A DNA stretch of 64,000 nucleotides from Kaistella palustris DSM 21579 (GCF_000422265.1 NZ_AULL01000013.1:310001-374000); one strand, 5' to 3'. Counted from the first letter of the stretch, positions 35,292 to 45,322 are shown. Notes: generated by a model from the sequence alone, not told the origin. A program made the numbers and translations.

Positions 35292-35768
35292 ATGAAGACA
35301 CTTATACTTGTTCGGCACGCCAAAAGCGACTGGCCCGAAGATACGGCAGATTTCGACAGACCGCTGGCAGACAAAGGCTTACACGATGCTCAGAAGATGG
35401 CAAATTTTCTCAAGAGTAAAAATATAAGAATCGGTAAACTTGTTACAAGTCCTGCGTTGCGCGCACGCACTACCGCGGAAATTTTCGGTGAGGTATTTGG
35501 ATTGAATGCCGAAACCAACCAGAAACTTTATAATCCTACAGAAGCACATTTTGAGTCGGCCATTTTTGATTTGGAGGAGCAGGTTGAAAGTGCAGCGCTG
35601 TTTTCGCACAATATCGGAATTTCAAATTTCGCGAATTCGATGTCGGAAGATATAATTATTTTCCCGACTTGCGGCGTGGCTGTATTTCAGATAGGTTGCG
35701 AGGCCTGGTCTGATTTCGAAAACGCTGAAAAGAAATTGCTCGCCTTTTACGAACCAAAAAAAATCTGA
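35292..35768 (+). CDS. SixA-like histidine phosphatase
   Basis: About 158 residues from this ATG. MKTLILVRHAKSDWPE contains the RHG-type catalytic motif (here RHA) of the histidine phosphatase superfamily; SPALRARTTAEIF and FSHNIGISNFANS carry the second Arg and second His. Closest to SixA phosphohistidine phosphatases. An upstream TTG would add 22 hydrophobic residues and is less likely. Divergent from ruvX. Confidence 0.88.
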   Translation: MKTLILVRHAKSDWPEDTADFDRPLADKGLHDAQKMANFLKSKNIRIGKLVTSPALRARTTAEIFGEVFGLNAETNQKLYNPTEAHFESAIFDLEEQVESAALFSHNIGISNFANSMSEDIIIFPTCGVAVFQIGCEAWSDFENAEKKLLAFYEPKKI

Positions 35769-35971
35769 TTTTTTTTCAAGAAGAACAGCAAAACAATATC
35801 TGCCTGACTCGCAATCATTTAATATAATAAGTAAGTTAAAAGACTGTTGCGGAAGATCTTTGCCAAAACTCTCGGCAAATGTTTAACAGGACTTTTTTGG
35901 CTTCAAAAAATCTTGAACATTCCACCCAAAATGTAAATATGAATCTACAATTCTTATTAGTTCGGCATGAT

Positions 35972-36000
35972 AAAAAAAACCTTCCCAGAAATAAGGAAGG
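35972..36000 (-). terminator. terminator of the serine hydrolase gene
   Basis: On the minus strand CCTTCC and GGAAGG pair around a 9-nt loop and run into eight Ts. It lies about 60 bases past the hydrolase stop. Confidence 0.65.
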
Positions 36001-36058
36001 CCATTAATATTGAAAAATGCTTTTTGAGATTTTTTAAAAATGGACTAAGCATAAAGCG

Positions 36059-37612
36059 TTACTTTACGCGCTGCAAATCCAGATCTTCAAAATCAAAGCT
36101 GAAATCGGTGACATCTGAGATGGGTTTCATTTTCGCAGACTCTGCCTTTCCGTTTTCATCATAATTAAAGATTACAAAGGCATCCGCATCATAACTTCTG
36201 TCGTCCCACTTTGCGATGAAAGTGTTGTTTGAATACGGCAATAAGTCGCCCTGTAAGCGCGGTGAATTTTTACATGAAATCCTGTAATCTTTTCCGTCCT
36301 GTGATATTACCACATTACCAAACCAGGCATCTCGATATGTTCCTACAAACTGTTCTGCTCTAGGTTGTGCTTCTTTATTTTTCCGGAAAGTTTCGGACTG
36401 GGCAAAAATTTCTTTTTTCGCTTTGTCATAACCTTCGTTTACTTTCGCCATTCGGTCTCCGTAGATTTTGAGCCAGTTGCGGTCGGGAATACCCAGATAT
36501 GAATCTTTTACCGTATTTGTAACCGCACTGAATGCGGCACCGCTCTGCTGATTTGTGAGCACTACAATACCGAGTTTCATGTCCGGGATCAGCGTGAACT
36601 GCGTCACCGTTCCGATGAGTCCGCCCGTGTGGTAAACTTGCTTGTGCCCTTTTACATCGGTTAAAAACCACCCAAGACCATAACCTCCAAAATTGGAATC
36701 GTAAGGATTTTTCAAGGCAACAGGTGTAGCGATCTGCAGATTCCATAATTGTTGGATCTGCTTATCGCTGACGAGTTTTTTACCTTCTTTTGTCGTAAAG
36801 CCGTTCATCAGAAAATCAGCCCAGGTAGTCATATCCTTAATATTGCTCAGGATTCCGCCCGCTGCATTTGCAGTTTCGTTCCAGTCATGGGGAACCTGAA
36901 TCGCTTTACCGTTAACAGGTGCGTGCGCCTCGATAATATTCGCTGCATTTGCGGCTTTTGCACGGCTGTAACTGCCGAAACTGGATGTCATTCCCACAGG
37001 TTGCAGAATCCGTTGTTCGATAAATTCGGCCCAGGTTAAACCGGACACGCGGTGAATTATTTCACCTGCTACAATAAACATAATATTGTTATAGTCGAGC
37101 GTAGTGCGGAATGGATTTTCCGGTTTCAAATATCTTACGTTGTGGATGATATCATTAACACTCAACGGTCCGCCTTCAGGAAAAAACATAAGATCGCCTT
37201 GTCCGAGGCCAAGACCTGCGCGATGTGTCAATAAATCTTTTATCGTAACTTCTCTGGAGACATAAGGGTCGTACATTTGAAATTCGGGGAGATAGTCTGT
37301 TACCTTGTCATCAAAACTGAGCTTGCCTTCATCCGCCAACATGGCAAGCGCCGTGGCAGTAAAACCTTTGGAGTTTGAAGCGATTCCCACTAACGTATTT
37401 TCATCCATCGCCTGTTTACTGTTCAGCGAACGCACCCCGAAACCTTTGGCATAAATAAGCTGACCGTCTTTAATGATGCCGACAGACATGCCCGGCACAT
37501 CGAAAGTTTTAATTGTTTTTTGAATAAGTTCATCGAGCTTTGCCGTTTCGATCTGGCCAAAAACCTGCGCTGCGGCGATCAAGATAAATAACAGGGAAAA
37601 TTTTGATTTCAT
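36059..37612 (-). CDS. secreted beta-lactamase-family serine hydrolase
   Basis: 517 residues with a signal peptide (MKSKFSLLFILIAAAQVFGQ). Class C / esterase-type active site: Ser79 and Lys82 in SNSK (SxxK), Tyr174 and Asn176 in DYNN (YxN), and HTGG near residue 330 in place of KTG. After the catalytic domain comes a C-terminal beta domain of DUF3471 type (from about residue 410, EQFVGTYRD). Probably a periplasmic or surface peptidase or esterase; resistance to beta-lactams should not be assumed. Confidence 0.9.
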   Translation of the reverse strand: MKSKFSLLFILIAAAQVFGQIETAKLDELIQKTIKTFDVPGMSVGIIKDGQLIYAKGFGVRSLNSKQAMDENTLVGIASNSKGFTATALAMLADEGKLSFDDKVTDYLPEFQMYDPYVSREVTIKDLLTHRAGLGLGQGDLMFFPEGGPLSVNDIIHNVRYLKPENPFRTTLDYNNIMFIVAGEIIHRVSGLTWAEFIEQRILQPVGMTSSFGSYSRAKAANAANIIEAHAPVNGKAIQVPHDWNETANAAGGILSNIKDMTTWADFLMNGFTTKEGKKLVSDKQIQQLWNLQIATPVALKNPYDSNFGGYGLGWFLTDVKGHKQVYHTGGLIGTVTQFTLIPDMKLGIVVLTNQQSGAAFSAVTNTVKDSYLGIPDRNWLKIYGDRMAKVNEGYDKAKKEIFAQSETFRKNKEAQPRAEQFVGTYRDAWFGNVVISQDGKDYRISCKNSPRLQGDLLPYSNNTFIAKWDDRSYDADAFVIFNYDENGKAESAKMKPISDVTDFSFDFEDLDLQRVK

Positions 37613-37628
37613 AAAAAAACTGTTTTTT

Positions 37629-37636
37629 CAAAGGTA
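37629..37636 (-). promoter_or_regulatory. -7 element of the serine hydrolase gene (TACCTTTG)
   Basis: A perfect TAnnTTTG on the minus strand, 16 bases before the ATG. Confidence 0.45.
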
Positions 37637-37836
37637 GAAATTTTTTCGAAGAGTAAGTCTGAAAGCTTTTGCCGGGACAGCATTGCAAATGAAATGAAAA
37701 TTTATCCCATCAAACAAAACCGGTCATCCGAATGATTCATTATTAGCGAATTTGTTTACGAGGAATTATCCTACGCTGATGAACATTTTCGTAATTTCGT
37801 ACGACAAGACTTTAATACAAATACTTTTTGGTCTAT

Positions 37837-38274
37837 ATGAATCAACGCATAAATCTTTTGAAAACCGATCCAAGAGCTTACGAAGCAATGATTGGCCTTG
37901 AAAAATATCTTGCCCAAAGCGGACTCGACAAAAACCTTTACGAACTCATTAAAACACGCGCCTCGCAGATCAATGGCTGCGCCTACTGCATCAATATGCA
38001 TACCCGCGATGCTGTAAAGCTCGGCGAAACTGAGCAGCGATTGTTTCTGCTAAATGCCTGGCGGGAAACCGATCTTTACACCGAAAAAGAAAAAGCAGTT
38101 TTAGCACTCACCGAAGCCATGACTTTAATAACGACAGGTCACGTACCCGACGAGGTCTACCAAAACGCTGCCCACCACCTAACCGAAGCAGAACTTGCCG
38201 CAGTTATAATGGCTGTTGTTGCCATTAACGGTTGGAACAGAATTGCTATTACCACGAGAATGCCCCTTGATTAG
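37837..38274 (+). CDS. AhpD-like carboxymuconolactone decarboxylase family protein
   Basis: 145 residues from the ATG at MNQRINLLKTDP. GCAYCINMHTRDA carries the CxxC...H motif of AhpD-like peroxidase-linked proteins. The second half has the family repeat (EKAVLALTEAMTLI, EAELAAVIMAVVAINGWNR). Likely a redox-active thiol protein; the partner is unknown. The PLP decarboxylase gene begins 4 bases after its stop. Confidence 0.88.
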   Translation: MNQRINLLKTDPRAYEAMIGLEKYLAQSGLDKNLYELIKTRASQINGCAYCINMHTRDAVKLGETEQRLFLLNAWRETDLYTEKEKAVLALTEAMTLITTGHVPDEVYQNAAHHLTEAELAAVIMAVVAINGWNRIAITTRMPLD

Positions 38275-38278
38275 ATCA

Positions 38279-39715
38279 ATGAAGACAGAAGAAATAATTT
38301 CGCGCCTGGAGGAACTTAACCGCACAAGTCAGGAGCTGGACATGTCTGAAAAGGATAGACTGACTCTGCTGGAAAGTGTCTCAAACTATTCCAATGATTT
38401 CATTAATAATTTAAGCAGGAGTCCGGCTTTCAGTTCAAAGCCGGTAACCGGGCTGGAAATCACGACGCAGAAAAAACCGATTGAAGATTTACTGGATCTT
38501 TACCGGAAGCAGGTTGCAGAAAACGGCATCAATGCGGCATCGGGCAAACATTTGGGATATATTCCCGGTGGCGGTGTTTTTAGCGCGGCGCTGGCGGATT
38601 TCATTGCTGCGGTCACCAATCCTTTCGCGAGTGTATATTACGCCTCACCCGGCGCGGCCACGATTGAGAACGAGGTTGTCAACTGGCTGCGGAAACTTTT
38701 CTCCTTTCCAGAAAATTCCACTGGCTGTTTATCTTCAGGCGGCTCGATCTCCACACTTATCGCTTTCACGGCCGCACGCGACAGGCATAAGATCAAAAAC
38801 GAACTTATCAGAAAAAGCGTAATCTATCTGAGTGAGCAGGTTCATCATTCAACCCAAAAAGCGCTGCGGATCATTGGCCTGGAAGACATTATTATACGAT
38901 ATGTTGACCTGGACGCCAACCACCGCATGCTGCCGCAATCTCTGCAAAAACTGATCAGCGCGGATCTTGCGGCCGGACTCAATCCGTTTATGGTGGTGGC
39001 GACTGCAGGCACAACCGACACCGGCGCCATCGACCCGCTCGATGAAATTGCTGAGACTGCGGAAAATCACAAAATGTGGTTTCATGTGGATGCCGCATAT
39101 GGCGGGTTTTTCATCATGACTTCTAAAAAAGAAAAATTCCGGGGAATTGAAAGGGCAGATTCTATGATTACAGATCCGCACAAAGGACTGTTTATACCGT
39201 ACGGCGTGGGGGCGGTAGTGATAAAGGACGGTGCCGCGGCGCTGCACTCCCATTATTATACGGCAAATTACATGCAGGATGGTGCCAATGAGGAAATGTT
39301 GAAAAGCCCGGCGAACGTGTCACCCGAACTCACAAAACATTTCCGCGGTTTGCGCGTTTGGCTGCCCTTGCAGCTTCATGGGACAGCGCCGTTTGCGGCC
39401 TGCCTGGAAGAGAAACTGTTACTCTTAGCCTATTTCAGGAAAAAACTGAGCGCACTGGGTTTTTGTTTAGGTCCGGAGCCTGATCTTTCGGTAAGTTATT
39501 TCTGGTATCCTTTCGAATCCCACAGTGATGCCAAAAACCGCAGATTAATGGAAGAGATCCACGCGGACGGTTCCGTGTTCTTAAGCTCATCCATAATTAA
39601 TGACCGTTTCGTGATCCGGATCGCAATTTTAGCTTTCCGGACAAAAAAAGAAACTATCGACGAAGCGGTGGAAATGATCATTAAATGTCTCGCAAAAGTA
39701 AGGGCAACAAATTGA
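38279..39715 (+). CDS. pyridoxal-phosphate-dependent amino acid decarboxylase, group II
   Basis: 478 residues from the ATG at MKTEEIISRLEEL, chosen because it lies just after the upstream stop. Group II fold-type I decarboxylase (aromatic-L-amino-acid / glutamate type): GCLSSGGSIS near 149-158, His190 stacking on PLP, DAAYGG with Asp271, and DPHKGLFIPYG with the PLP Lys302. The substrate cannot be told from sequence. Co-transcription with the AhpD-like gene is likely. Confidence 0.9.
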   Translation: MKTEEIISRLEELNRTSQELDMSEKDRLTLLESVSNYSNDFINNLSRSPAFSSKPVTGLEITTQKKPIEDLLDLYRKQVAENGINAASGKHLGYIPGGGVFSAALADFIAAVTNPFASVYYASPGAATIENEVVNWLRKLFSFPENSTGCLSSGGSISTLIAFTAARDRHKIKNELIRKSVIYLSEQVHHSTQKALRIIGLEDIIIRYVDLDANHRMLPQSLQKLISADLAAGLNPFMVVATAGTTDTGAIDPLDEIAETAENHKMWFHVDAAYGGFFIMTSKKEKFRGIERADSMITDPHKGLFIPYGVGAVVIKDGAAALHSHYYTANYMQDGANEEMLKSPANVSPELTKHFRGLRVWLPLQLHGTAPFAACLEEKLLLLAYFRKKLSALGFCLGPEPDLSVSYFWYPFESHSDAKNRRLMEEIHADGSVFLSSSIINDRFVIRIAILAFRTKKETIDEAVEMIIKCLAKVRATN

Positions 39716-39768
39716 ATCACTTCCTGACGTTTTTTGACAGATTAAATTATTAAAAGTATATACGGGAA

Positions 39769-40221
39769 ATGACTGGAACAGAAAAGTCAGAATTTCAAGG
39801 CTGGATGAAAAAATGTCTGGAGCTTGCCCGAATCGCTAAAGCACGCGGCGACAGTCCGGTGGCCTCTGTAATCGTACAGGATAATGTGTTGATTGCTGAA
39901 GGAATTGAAGGCGGAAAAACACACAAGGACATTACCTGCCATGCGGAGATTGAAGCTGTACGAAACGCGGTAAAATATCTCGACAAAACCGATCTTTCAG
40001 ATTGCATTTTGGTTACCACCCATGAACCCTGCATTATGTGCTCATACGTTATTCGCCACCACAAAATTCAGTTGGTCGTCGTAGGCGCAGATTCCGGTGA
40101 AGTTGGCGGGTACAGTTCCGCATATCCTTTGCTTTTAGACGAGACCATATCATCCTGGGTTAAGCCGCCATCAATTATCCGTGGAATATTGCAGGAAGAA
40201 TGCGCTGCGCTGAAGAAGTAA
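39769..40221 (+). CDS. zinc-dependent nucleobase/nucleoside deaminase
   Basis: 150 residues, cytidine/deoxycytidylate deaminase superfamily (CMP_dCMP type). HAEIEA gives the zinc His and catalytic Glu; EPCIMCSYVI gives the PCxxC ligands. Near to guanine deaminase or tRNA-adenosine deaminase relatives, but the substrate is undecided. Not a TadA by strict motif. Confidence 0.85.
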   Translation: MTGTEKSEFQGWMKKCLELARIAKARGDSPVASVIVQDNVLIAEGIEGGKTHKDITCHAEIEAVRNAVKYLDKTDLSDCILVTTHEPCIMCSYVIRHHKIQLVVVGADSGEVGGYSSAYPLLLDETISSWVKPPSIIRGILQEECAALKK

Positions 40222-40348
40222 TCGAGGCAATTACTTATCACTTGAACGCAAATATCTTCTTTGATTTCCAAACTTAATAATCATGCAGATGGCCACGTGC
40301 AACAGAACTTATTGCTGTGGTGCAGAGAAAAATGCACCCGAAACGGTT

Positions 40349-40374
40349 TTGCTTTTTTTAATTTACTAACTTTG
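40349..40374 (+). promoter_or_regulatory. aconitase promoter (TTG ... TAACTTTG)
   Basis: A perfect -7 TAACTTTG with a TTG 15 bases upstream, slightly closer than usual. It predicts a leader of about 120 nt to the preferred ATG. The leader contains a small hairpin, CTGC-TTGTT-GCAG, at 40401-40413. Confidence 0.5.
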
Positions 40375-40499
40375 AGGGTGTAACGGGAGAAAACCTCAGA
40401 CTGCTTGTTGCAGAATACTACCAGTTAGGGCCCGCCGTCATGAGACAGCAGGCTTATTTCAGAAAAATTCAATCCTCCAAATTCTTAAAAACATATACT

Positions 40500-43286
40500 A
40501 TGGATACCGATATTTTTAATGTTAAAAAAAATCTGCAGACGGCCGAGGGCAATTTCACATATTACAGTCTGCCTGCACTTGAACATCAGGGTTATGAAAT
40601 TTCCAAACTTCCCTTTTCTATTCGTATCCTGCTAGAAAACGCACTGCGGAACTACGATGGATTTGCAATTACAAAAGAAAATATCGATACCATCTTAAAC
40701 TGGCGCCCACAGGTTTCCGACAAAGATATTCCCTTTAAGCCGGCGCGCGTGCTGATGCAGGATTTCACCGGTGTTCCAGCGGTAGTGGATATTGCAGCAC
40801 TTCGGGCAGAAGTTGCACGAAAAGGTAAAGATCCCAACCGAATCAATCCGCTGGTTCCTGTAGACTTGGTAATCGACCACTCAGTACAGGTCGATTATTT
40901 CGGCACCGATTATTCCTATGACCGTAATATGGAAGAAGAATACAAGCGGAATCAAGAGCGGTATCAGTTTCTGAAATGGGCGCAGAATTCGTTTGACAAT
41001 TTCAGCGTAGTTCCGCCGGGAATGGGAATCTGCCACCAAATCAATCTGGAATATTTATCCAAAGGTGTTATCGAAAGAAATGGCGAGGTTTTTCCCGATA
41101 CGCTTGTGGGTACCGACAGTCACACACCGATGGTTAACGGGATTGGCGTAGTCGCGTGGGGCGTTGGTGGTATTGAAGCAGAGGCCGCTATTCTCGGTCA
41201 GCCACTGTATTTTATTATGCCGGAAGTTATTGGCTTGAAACTTACAGGAAAACTTCCGCTGGGATCTACAGCGACAGATCTTGTATTGACCATTGCAAAC
41301 CTGCTTCGGAAATTTGGCGTGGTCGGAAAATTTGTAGAAGTTTTCGGACCCGGTCTGGCGAACCTTTCTGTGCCGGACCGTGCGACCATCGGTAATATGT
41401 CTCCCGAGTTTGGCTGCACTATTACCTACTTTCCTATCGATGATAAGACGCTTGAGTATATGCGGAAAAGTAACCGGTCGGAATCGCAAATTTCCCTGGT
41501 CGAAAATTACTGCAAAGCCAACATGCTCTGGCGCGAAAAGGAAGATGAAATCACTTATACCGATGTTCTGGAACTCGATATCTCAACCATTCAACCTACT
41601 GTTGCCGGTCCAAAGAGACCGCAGGATAGGATACTTTTAAAGGATTTTAAAGACACTTTTATCGATCTTTTACATACGTCTTTCAACAGAACGTATATAT
41701 CTCAGGAAGACCGGGAAATCGAAAAATCGATCACGCGTTTCGATAATGAAGGTGGCGATCTGCCGGTTCCCGAATCTGAAGCGAAAGAACTCAATTCTGA
41801 AATTGAAACCAAAGAAAAAGACGGTTTAAAAACCGTATGGATCACGCGGGGCGAAGAGAAGTTCATGCTTTCAGATGGTGCTGTAGCAATTGCTGCCATC
41901 ACTTCCTGTACAAATACATCCAATCCTTTTGTAATGATAGGTGCCGGACTTGTTGCGCGCAAAGCCCGTGAACACGGCATCGATGTGAAACCATGGGTAA
42001 AAACCTCACTTGCACCCGGCTCCAAGGTCGTTACAGATTATCTGGAAAAAGCAGATCTGATGAAAGATCTGGAGGCACTTCAGTTTCACCTCGTAGGTTA
42101 CGGCTGTACCTCCTGTATCGGAAACTCCGGGCCGCTTTCGCCGAAGATTTCAAAAGCGGTGGAAGATAATAATCTGATTGTTACTTCGGTACTTTCCGGT
42201 AACCGCAATTTCGAAGCCCGCATCCATCCGCAGGTTAAAATGAACTTCCTCATGTCGCCGATGCTGGTTGTAGCTTATGCACTTGCAGGGCGTGTAGATA
42301 TCGATCTTACAACGGAACCTTTAAGCTACGATTCCAACCAGGAACCTGTTTACCTAAAAGACATCTGGCCAACTGATGATGAAATCAATGAAATACTCAA
42401 CCGCGTGCTCTCACCCACCGACTTTGCAAAAAATTACGATGAAATCTTTGATGGCAATGAGATCTGGCGAAACCTCGTAGTTCCTACGGGCAAGCTTTAT
42501 GACTGGGATGAAAGTTCTACATATATCAAAGAAATACCATTTTTCCACGATATTTCCCGCGAAACCGAACCTTTGAAAGACATTCAGAATGCGCGCGCTT
42601 TACTCGTTTTGGGTGACAGCGTAACGACAGACCATATTTCACCGGCAGGTGCATTCAGTGAGAACTCGGCGGCAGGGCAATATTTACTGAGTAAAGGTGT
42701 GCACAAAGATCATTTTAACTCCTACGGTTCGCGCCGTGGAAATGACGAGGTAATGGTCCGTGGCACATTTGCAAATGTCCGGATCAAAAATAAACTGGCT
42801 GAAAAAGAAGGTGGTTTCACCTCTTACCTGCCGACAGGACAGGAATTATCGGTTTATGATGCAGCAGTTCTTTATAAAGAAATGAAAACGCCGCTGCTTG
42901 TGCTTGCTGGTAAAGAATATGGCAGTGGTTCGTCGCGCGACTGGGCGGCAAAAGGAACTTTTCTTCTCGGCATCAAAGCGGTTTTGGCAGAAAGTTACGA
43001 GCGAATCCACCGCAGCAATTTGGTCGGGCTCGGCGTTTTGCCGCTCCAATATAAATCGGGTGAAACAGCACAAAGCCTCGGTCTGACGGGTAAAGAAACC
43101 TTCACTTTTACCGGAATTGCACAGGACATAAAACCGTTAAAGGAAATACAGGTCAGAGCTCAGGGCGAAAACGGAACAGAAATAACGTTTTCGGTTATTG
43201 CCCGGTTAGACTCGCTGATCGAAATTGAATATTACCGAAACGGCGGAATTTTACAATATGTCTTACGACAGTTTTTAGAAAAATAA
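40500..43286 (+). CDS. acnA: aconitate hydratase
   Basis: 928 residues from the ATG at MDTDIFNVKKNLQT; an upstream in-frame ATG would add 20 residues with no family match. AcnA/IRP-type enzyme of the TCA cycle, interconverting citrate and isocitrate through a [4Fe-4S] cluster. Cluster Cys lie in ITSCTNTSNP and in GYGCTSCIGNSGPL. GTDSHTPMVNG, the C-terminal swivel domain with LGDSVTTDHISPAG and GKEYGSGSSRDWAAKG are present. Of normal length. Confidence 0.95.
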   Translation: MDTDIFNVKKNLQTAEGNFTYYSLPALEHQGYEISKLPFSIRILLENALRNYDGFAITKENIDTILNWRPQVSDKDIPFKPARVLMQDFTGVPAVVDIAALRAEVARKGKDPNRINPLVPVDLVIDHSVQVDYFGTDYSYDRNMEEEYKRNQERYQFLKWAQNSFDNFSVVPPGMGICHQINLEYLSKGVIERNGEVFPDTLVGTDSHTPMVNGIGVVAWGVGGIEAEAAILGQPLYFIMPEVIGLKLTGKLPLGSTATDLVLTIANLLRKFGVVGKFVEVFGPGLANLSVPDRATIGNMSPEFGCTITYFPIDDKTLEYMRKSNRSESQISLVENYCKANMLWREKEDEITYTDVLELDISTIQPTVAGPKRPQDRILLKDFKDTFIDLLHTSFNRTYISQEDREIEKSITRFDNEGGDLPVPESEAKELNSEIETKEKDGLKTVWITRGEEKFMLSDGAVAIAAITSCTNTSNPFVMIGAGLVARKAREHGIDVKPWVKTSLAPGSKVVTDYLEKADLMKDLEALQFHLVGYGCTSCIGNSGPLSPKISKAVEDNNLIVTSVLSGNRNFEARIHPQVKMNFLMSPMLVVAYALAGRVDIDLTTEPLSYDSNQEPVYLKDIWPTDDEINEILNRVLSPTDFAKNYDEIFDGNEIWRNLVVPTGKLYDWDESSTYIKEIPFFHDISRETEPLKDIQNARALLVLGDSVTTDHISPAGAFSENSAAGQYLLSKGVHKDHFNSYGSRRGNDEVMVRGTFANVRIKNKLAEKEGGFTSYLPTGQELSVYDAAVLYKEMKTPLLVLAGKEYGSGSSRDWAAKGTFLLGIKAVLAESYERIHRSNLVGLGVLPLQYKSGETAQSLGLTGKETFTFTGIAQDIKPLKEIQVRAQGENGTEITFSVIARLDSLIEIEYYRNGGILQYVLRQFLEK

Positions 43287-43305
43287 AATTTAAAAATCAG
43301 GACAA

Positions 43306-43647
43306 ATGGAAAGACATGATTTATACCCAGAAACCACCAAAGATCTGGCGGATAAAAAAGCAGCATTAGCACCAAAAAACATTGAAGCCTGGCGAAATTT
43401 CAGTAAAACAGTTTTCGAAGCGGGTGCGCTGGATGAAAAAACAAAACAACTGATCGCGGTAGCCGTTGCGCACGTTACGCAATGTCCGTACTGCATCCGC
43501 TCCCATTCTAAACAGGCTCTGAGAAAAGGCGCAAGTAAAGAACAAGTTATGGAAGCGATCTGGGTCGCCGCCGAAATGCGCGCCGGAGCCGCCTACGCCC
43601 ACGCCACTATCGCAATGGATGAAATGGAACTCACGAAAACACACTGA
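43306..43647 (+). CDS. AhpD-like carboxymuconolactone decarboxylase family protein
   Basis: 113 residues. VTQCPYCIRSHSKQALRKG gives the CxxC...H alkylhydroperoxidase motif. One CMD domain, cytosolic. It starts 19 bases after the aconitase stop, so it is probably in the same transcript; a role in protecting the oxidant-sensitive iron-sulfur enzyme is a guess. Confidence 0.88.
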   Translation: MERHDLYPETTKDLADKKAALAPKNIEAWRNFSKTVFEAGALDEKTKQLIAVAVAHVTQCPYCIRSHSKQALRKGASKEQVMEAIWVAAEMRAGAAYAHATIAMDEMELTKTH

Positions 43648-43716
43648 TTTTTTTAGGACAGATTTTGAAGAAGTATCTTTACAGATTATTACGCTCAAAA
43701 GAAACAGCAGCAATGT

Positions 43717-44694
43717 ATGCCAACAGAAAAAAACAGCCCTGAAAAAACCAGGCTCCATCCAAGAAATAAAAACCGCGAAAATTACGACCTGGAAGCTTTA
43801 AAAACTGTAGAACCGCAGCTCCAGACCTACATTAAAACGAACAAATACGGTAGTGATTCTGTGGATTTTGCTGAGCCGCGCGCCGTAAAGCTTTTGAATA
43901 AAGCCTTATTAAATTATTATTACGGTATTAAAAACTGGGATTTTCCTGACAGCAACTTATGTCCGCCAATTCCCGGTCGTGCAGATTACCTTCATTATAT
44001 GGCAGACCTGCTCACACAAAGTAATTTCGGAGTTTTACCAATGGGAAACAGAATCACCGCTCTGGACATTGGTGTGGGTGCAAGCTGTATATATCCCCTG
44101 ATTGGTGTTGCAGAATATGGCTGGAATTTCATTGGTTCCGATGTGGATGCTGAATCCATCAATTCCGCTTCCCAAATTATAACTTTAAACGACAGCCTTT
44201 CAGGAAAAATTGATTTGAGACTGCAGAAAAACGGCGAACTTATCTTCGAAAATATAATTGGGGATCAGGAAACAATTGATCTTACCTTTTGCAATCCACC
44301 ATTTCACTCCACGGCTGAAGAAGCGGAAAAAGGCAGTCGCCGAAAAGTGCGTAACCTCAGTCGTAAAAAGGTACAAAAGCCGGTCCTCAATTTTTCGGGT
44401 GTAAGTGCCGAGCTGGTTTATGAAGGTGGCGAGAGTGCTTTCATCATTAAAATGATTAATGAAAGTGCACACTTTGCGAAAAATTGCTTCTGGTTCTCAA
44501 CGCTGGTTTCGAAACAGTCGACTTTAAAAGGTATTTATAAAGCGCTGGAACACCAGGAGATTACAGAGATAAAAACCATTGCCATGGGAACAGGAAATAA
44601 ATCCAGTCGGATCGTCGCATGGTCGTATCTTGCAAAGGAAGAACAGAACGAATGGCGGCAAAGCCGTTGGCGCGGAACGGCGCGTGCCCGTTAA
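43717..44694 (+). CDS. rlmF: 23S rRNA (adenine(1618)-N6)-methyltransferase
   Basis: 325 residues. LDIGVGASCIYPLIG (116-130) is the SAM-binding motif I and FCNPPFHST (NPPF at 193-196) the N6-adenine methyltransferase catalytic motif IV. N-terminal HPRNKN and YGSDSVDFAEPRAVKLLN match RlmF (YbiN). Normal length. The C-terminus ends in basic residues (RWRGTARAR). Confidence 0.93.
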   Translation: MPTEKNSPEKTRLHPRNKNRENYDLEALKTVEPQLQTYIKTNKYGSDSVDFAEPRAVKLLNKALLNYYYGIKNWDFPDSNLCPPIPGRADYLHYMADLLTQSNFGVLPMGNRITALDIGVGASCIYPLIGVAEYGWNFIGSDVDAESINSASQIITLNDSLSGKIDLRLQKNGELIFENIIGDQETIDLTFCNPPFHSTAEEAEKGSRRKVRNLSRKKVQKPVLNFSGVSAELVYEGGESAFIIKMINESAHFAKNCFWFSTLVSKQSTLKGIYKALEHQEITEIKTIAMGTGNKSSRIVAWSYLAKEEQNEWRQSRWRGTARAR

Positions 44695-44903
44695 AAAAAT
44701 CCTAAAATTTGAAAAAAATTTTTTAAAAAGATATTTTATTAGGAACCGCATACTTTGGAGAGCTAGAAAAAATCACAATAAGTGTTTTACTTTACCGGTT
44801 TCGCCCTAAAATTAATTTCACTTCTGATTTATGCTAAACTGCTTCAGTAGAATTAAAATCTTGCTTGGTAAAAACAATTTCCTCACTCTTAAAATAAACA
44901 CAA

Positions 44904-45107
44904 ATGAAAAATCGCAAACTGATCATTATTCTTATTTTTCTTATGCTGTCTGTCGGGAATTTCAGCAGGTTGACACACAATGATGAGATACGACCCATTG
45001 AATTTCTTTCTATTTTTCTGATCGGTGTTTTCAGCGGATTATTAATTAGTGAACTCGTTGTTATCTTCCGCGCACGCAAGCAGAATTCCTCTGTTATACA
45101 GCGTTAA
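44904..45107 (+). CDS. small two-helix membrane protein
   Basis: 67 residues with hydrophobic stretches at about 5-20 and 33-55, ending in a basic tail (RARKQNSS). Not recognised. The codon pattern is plausible and the ATG is followed by a Lys/Arg-rich start, but nothing else proves it. Confidence 0.5.
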   Translation: MKNRKLIIILIFLMLSVGNFSRLTHNDEIRPIEFLSIFLIGVFSGLLISELVVIFRARKQNSSVIQR

Positions 45108-45274
45108 CACCCCGTAAAAGTTTGCTGTTTACGTAATCTTCTGCCATTTAGTGCAGCGGGTATTTCCTTATGTCAATAAAACGATAATAGTACAAATACA
45201 CTTTGCATTCATTACGTTATTACCAACATAAAATCAATAACTATTAATAATAACCTTAAAAAAACAGAAAATAG

Positions 45275-45305
45275 TTGTTTATTCTGAAACGATTTCGTAA
45301 TTTCG
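45275..45305 (+). promoter_or_regulatory. promoter of the CsgD-like regulator
   Basis: TTG (45275-45277), a 20-base spacer, and TAATTTCG, one mismatch from TAnnTTTG, 18 bases before the ATG. Confidence 0.45.
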
Positions 45306-45322
45306 CCTTAAACACAAATGAA

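Noticed and set aside
35859-35879. Inverted repeat TTTGCC/GGCAAA downstream of the SixA-like gene
   Set aside because: Only 6 bp and not followed by a T-run; no support as terminator or operator.
36059-37612. Serine hydrolase as an antibiotic-resistance beta-lactamase
   Set aside because: It has HTGG in place of KTG and an extra DUF3471-like domain, as in peptidase or esterase relatives; resistance cannot be claimed.
44695-44903. Possible hairpin CCTAAAAT...ATTTTATTAGG after rlmF
   Set aside because: The arms are imperfect and A/T only, with no T-run; not convincing as a terminator.
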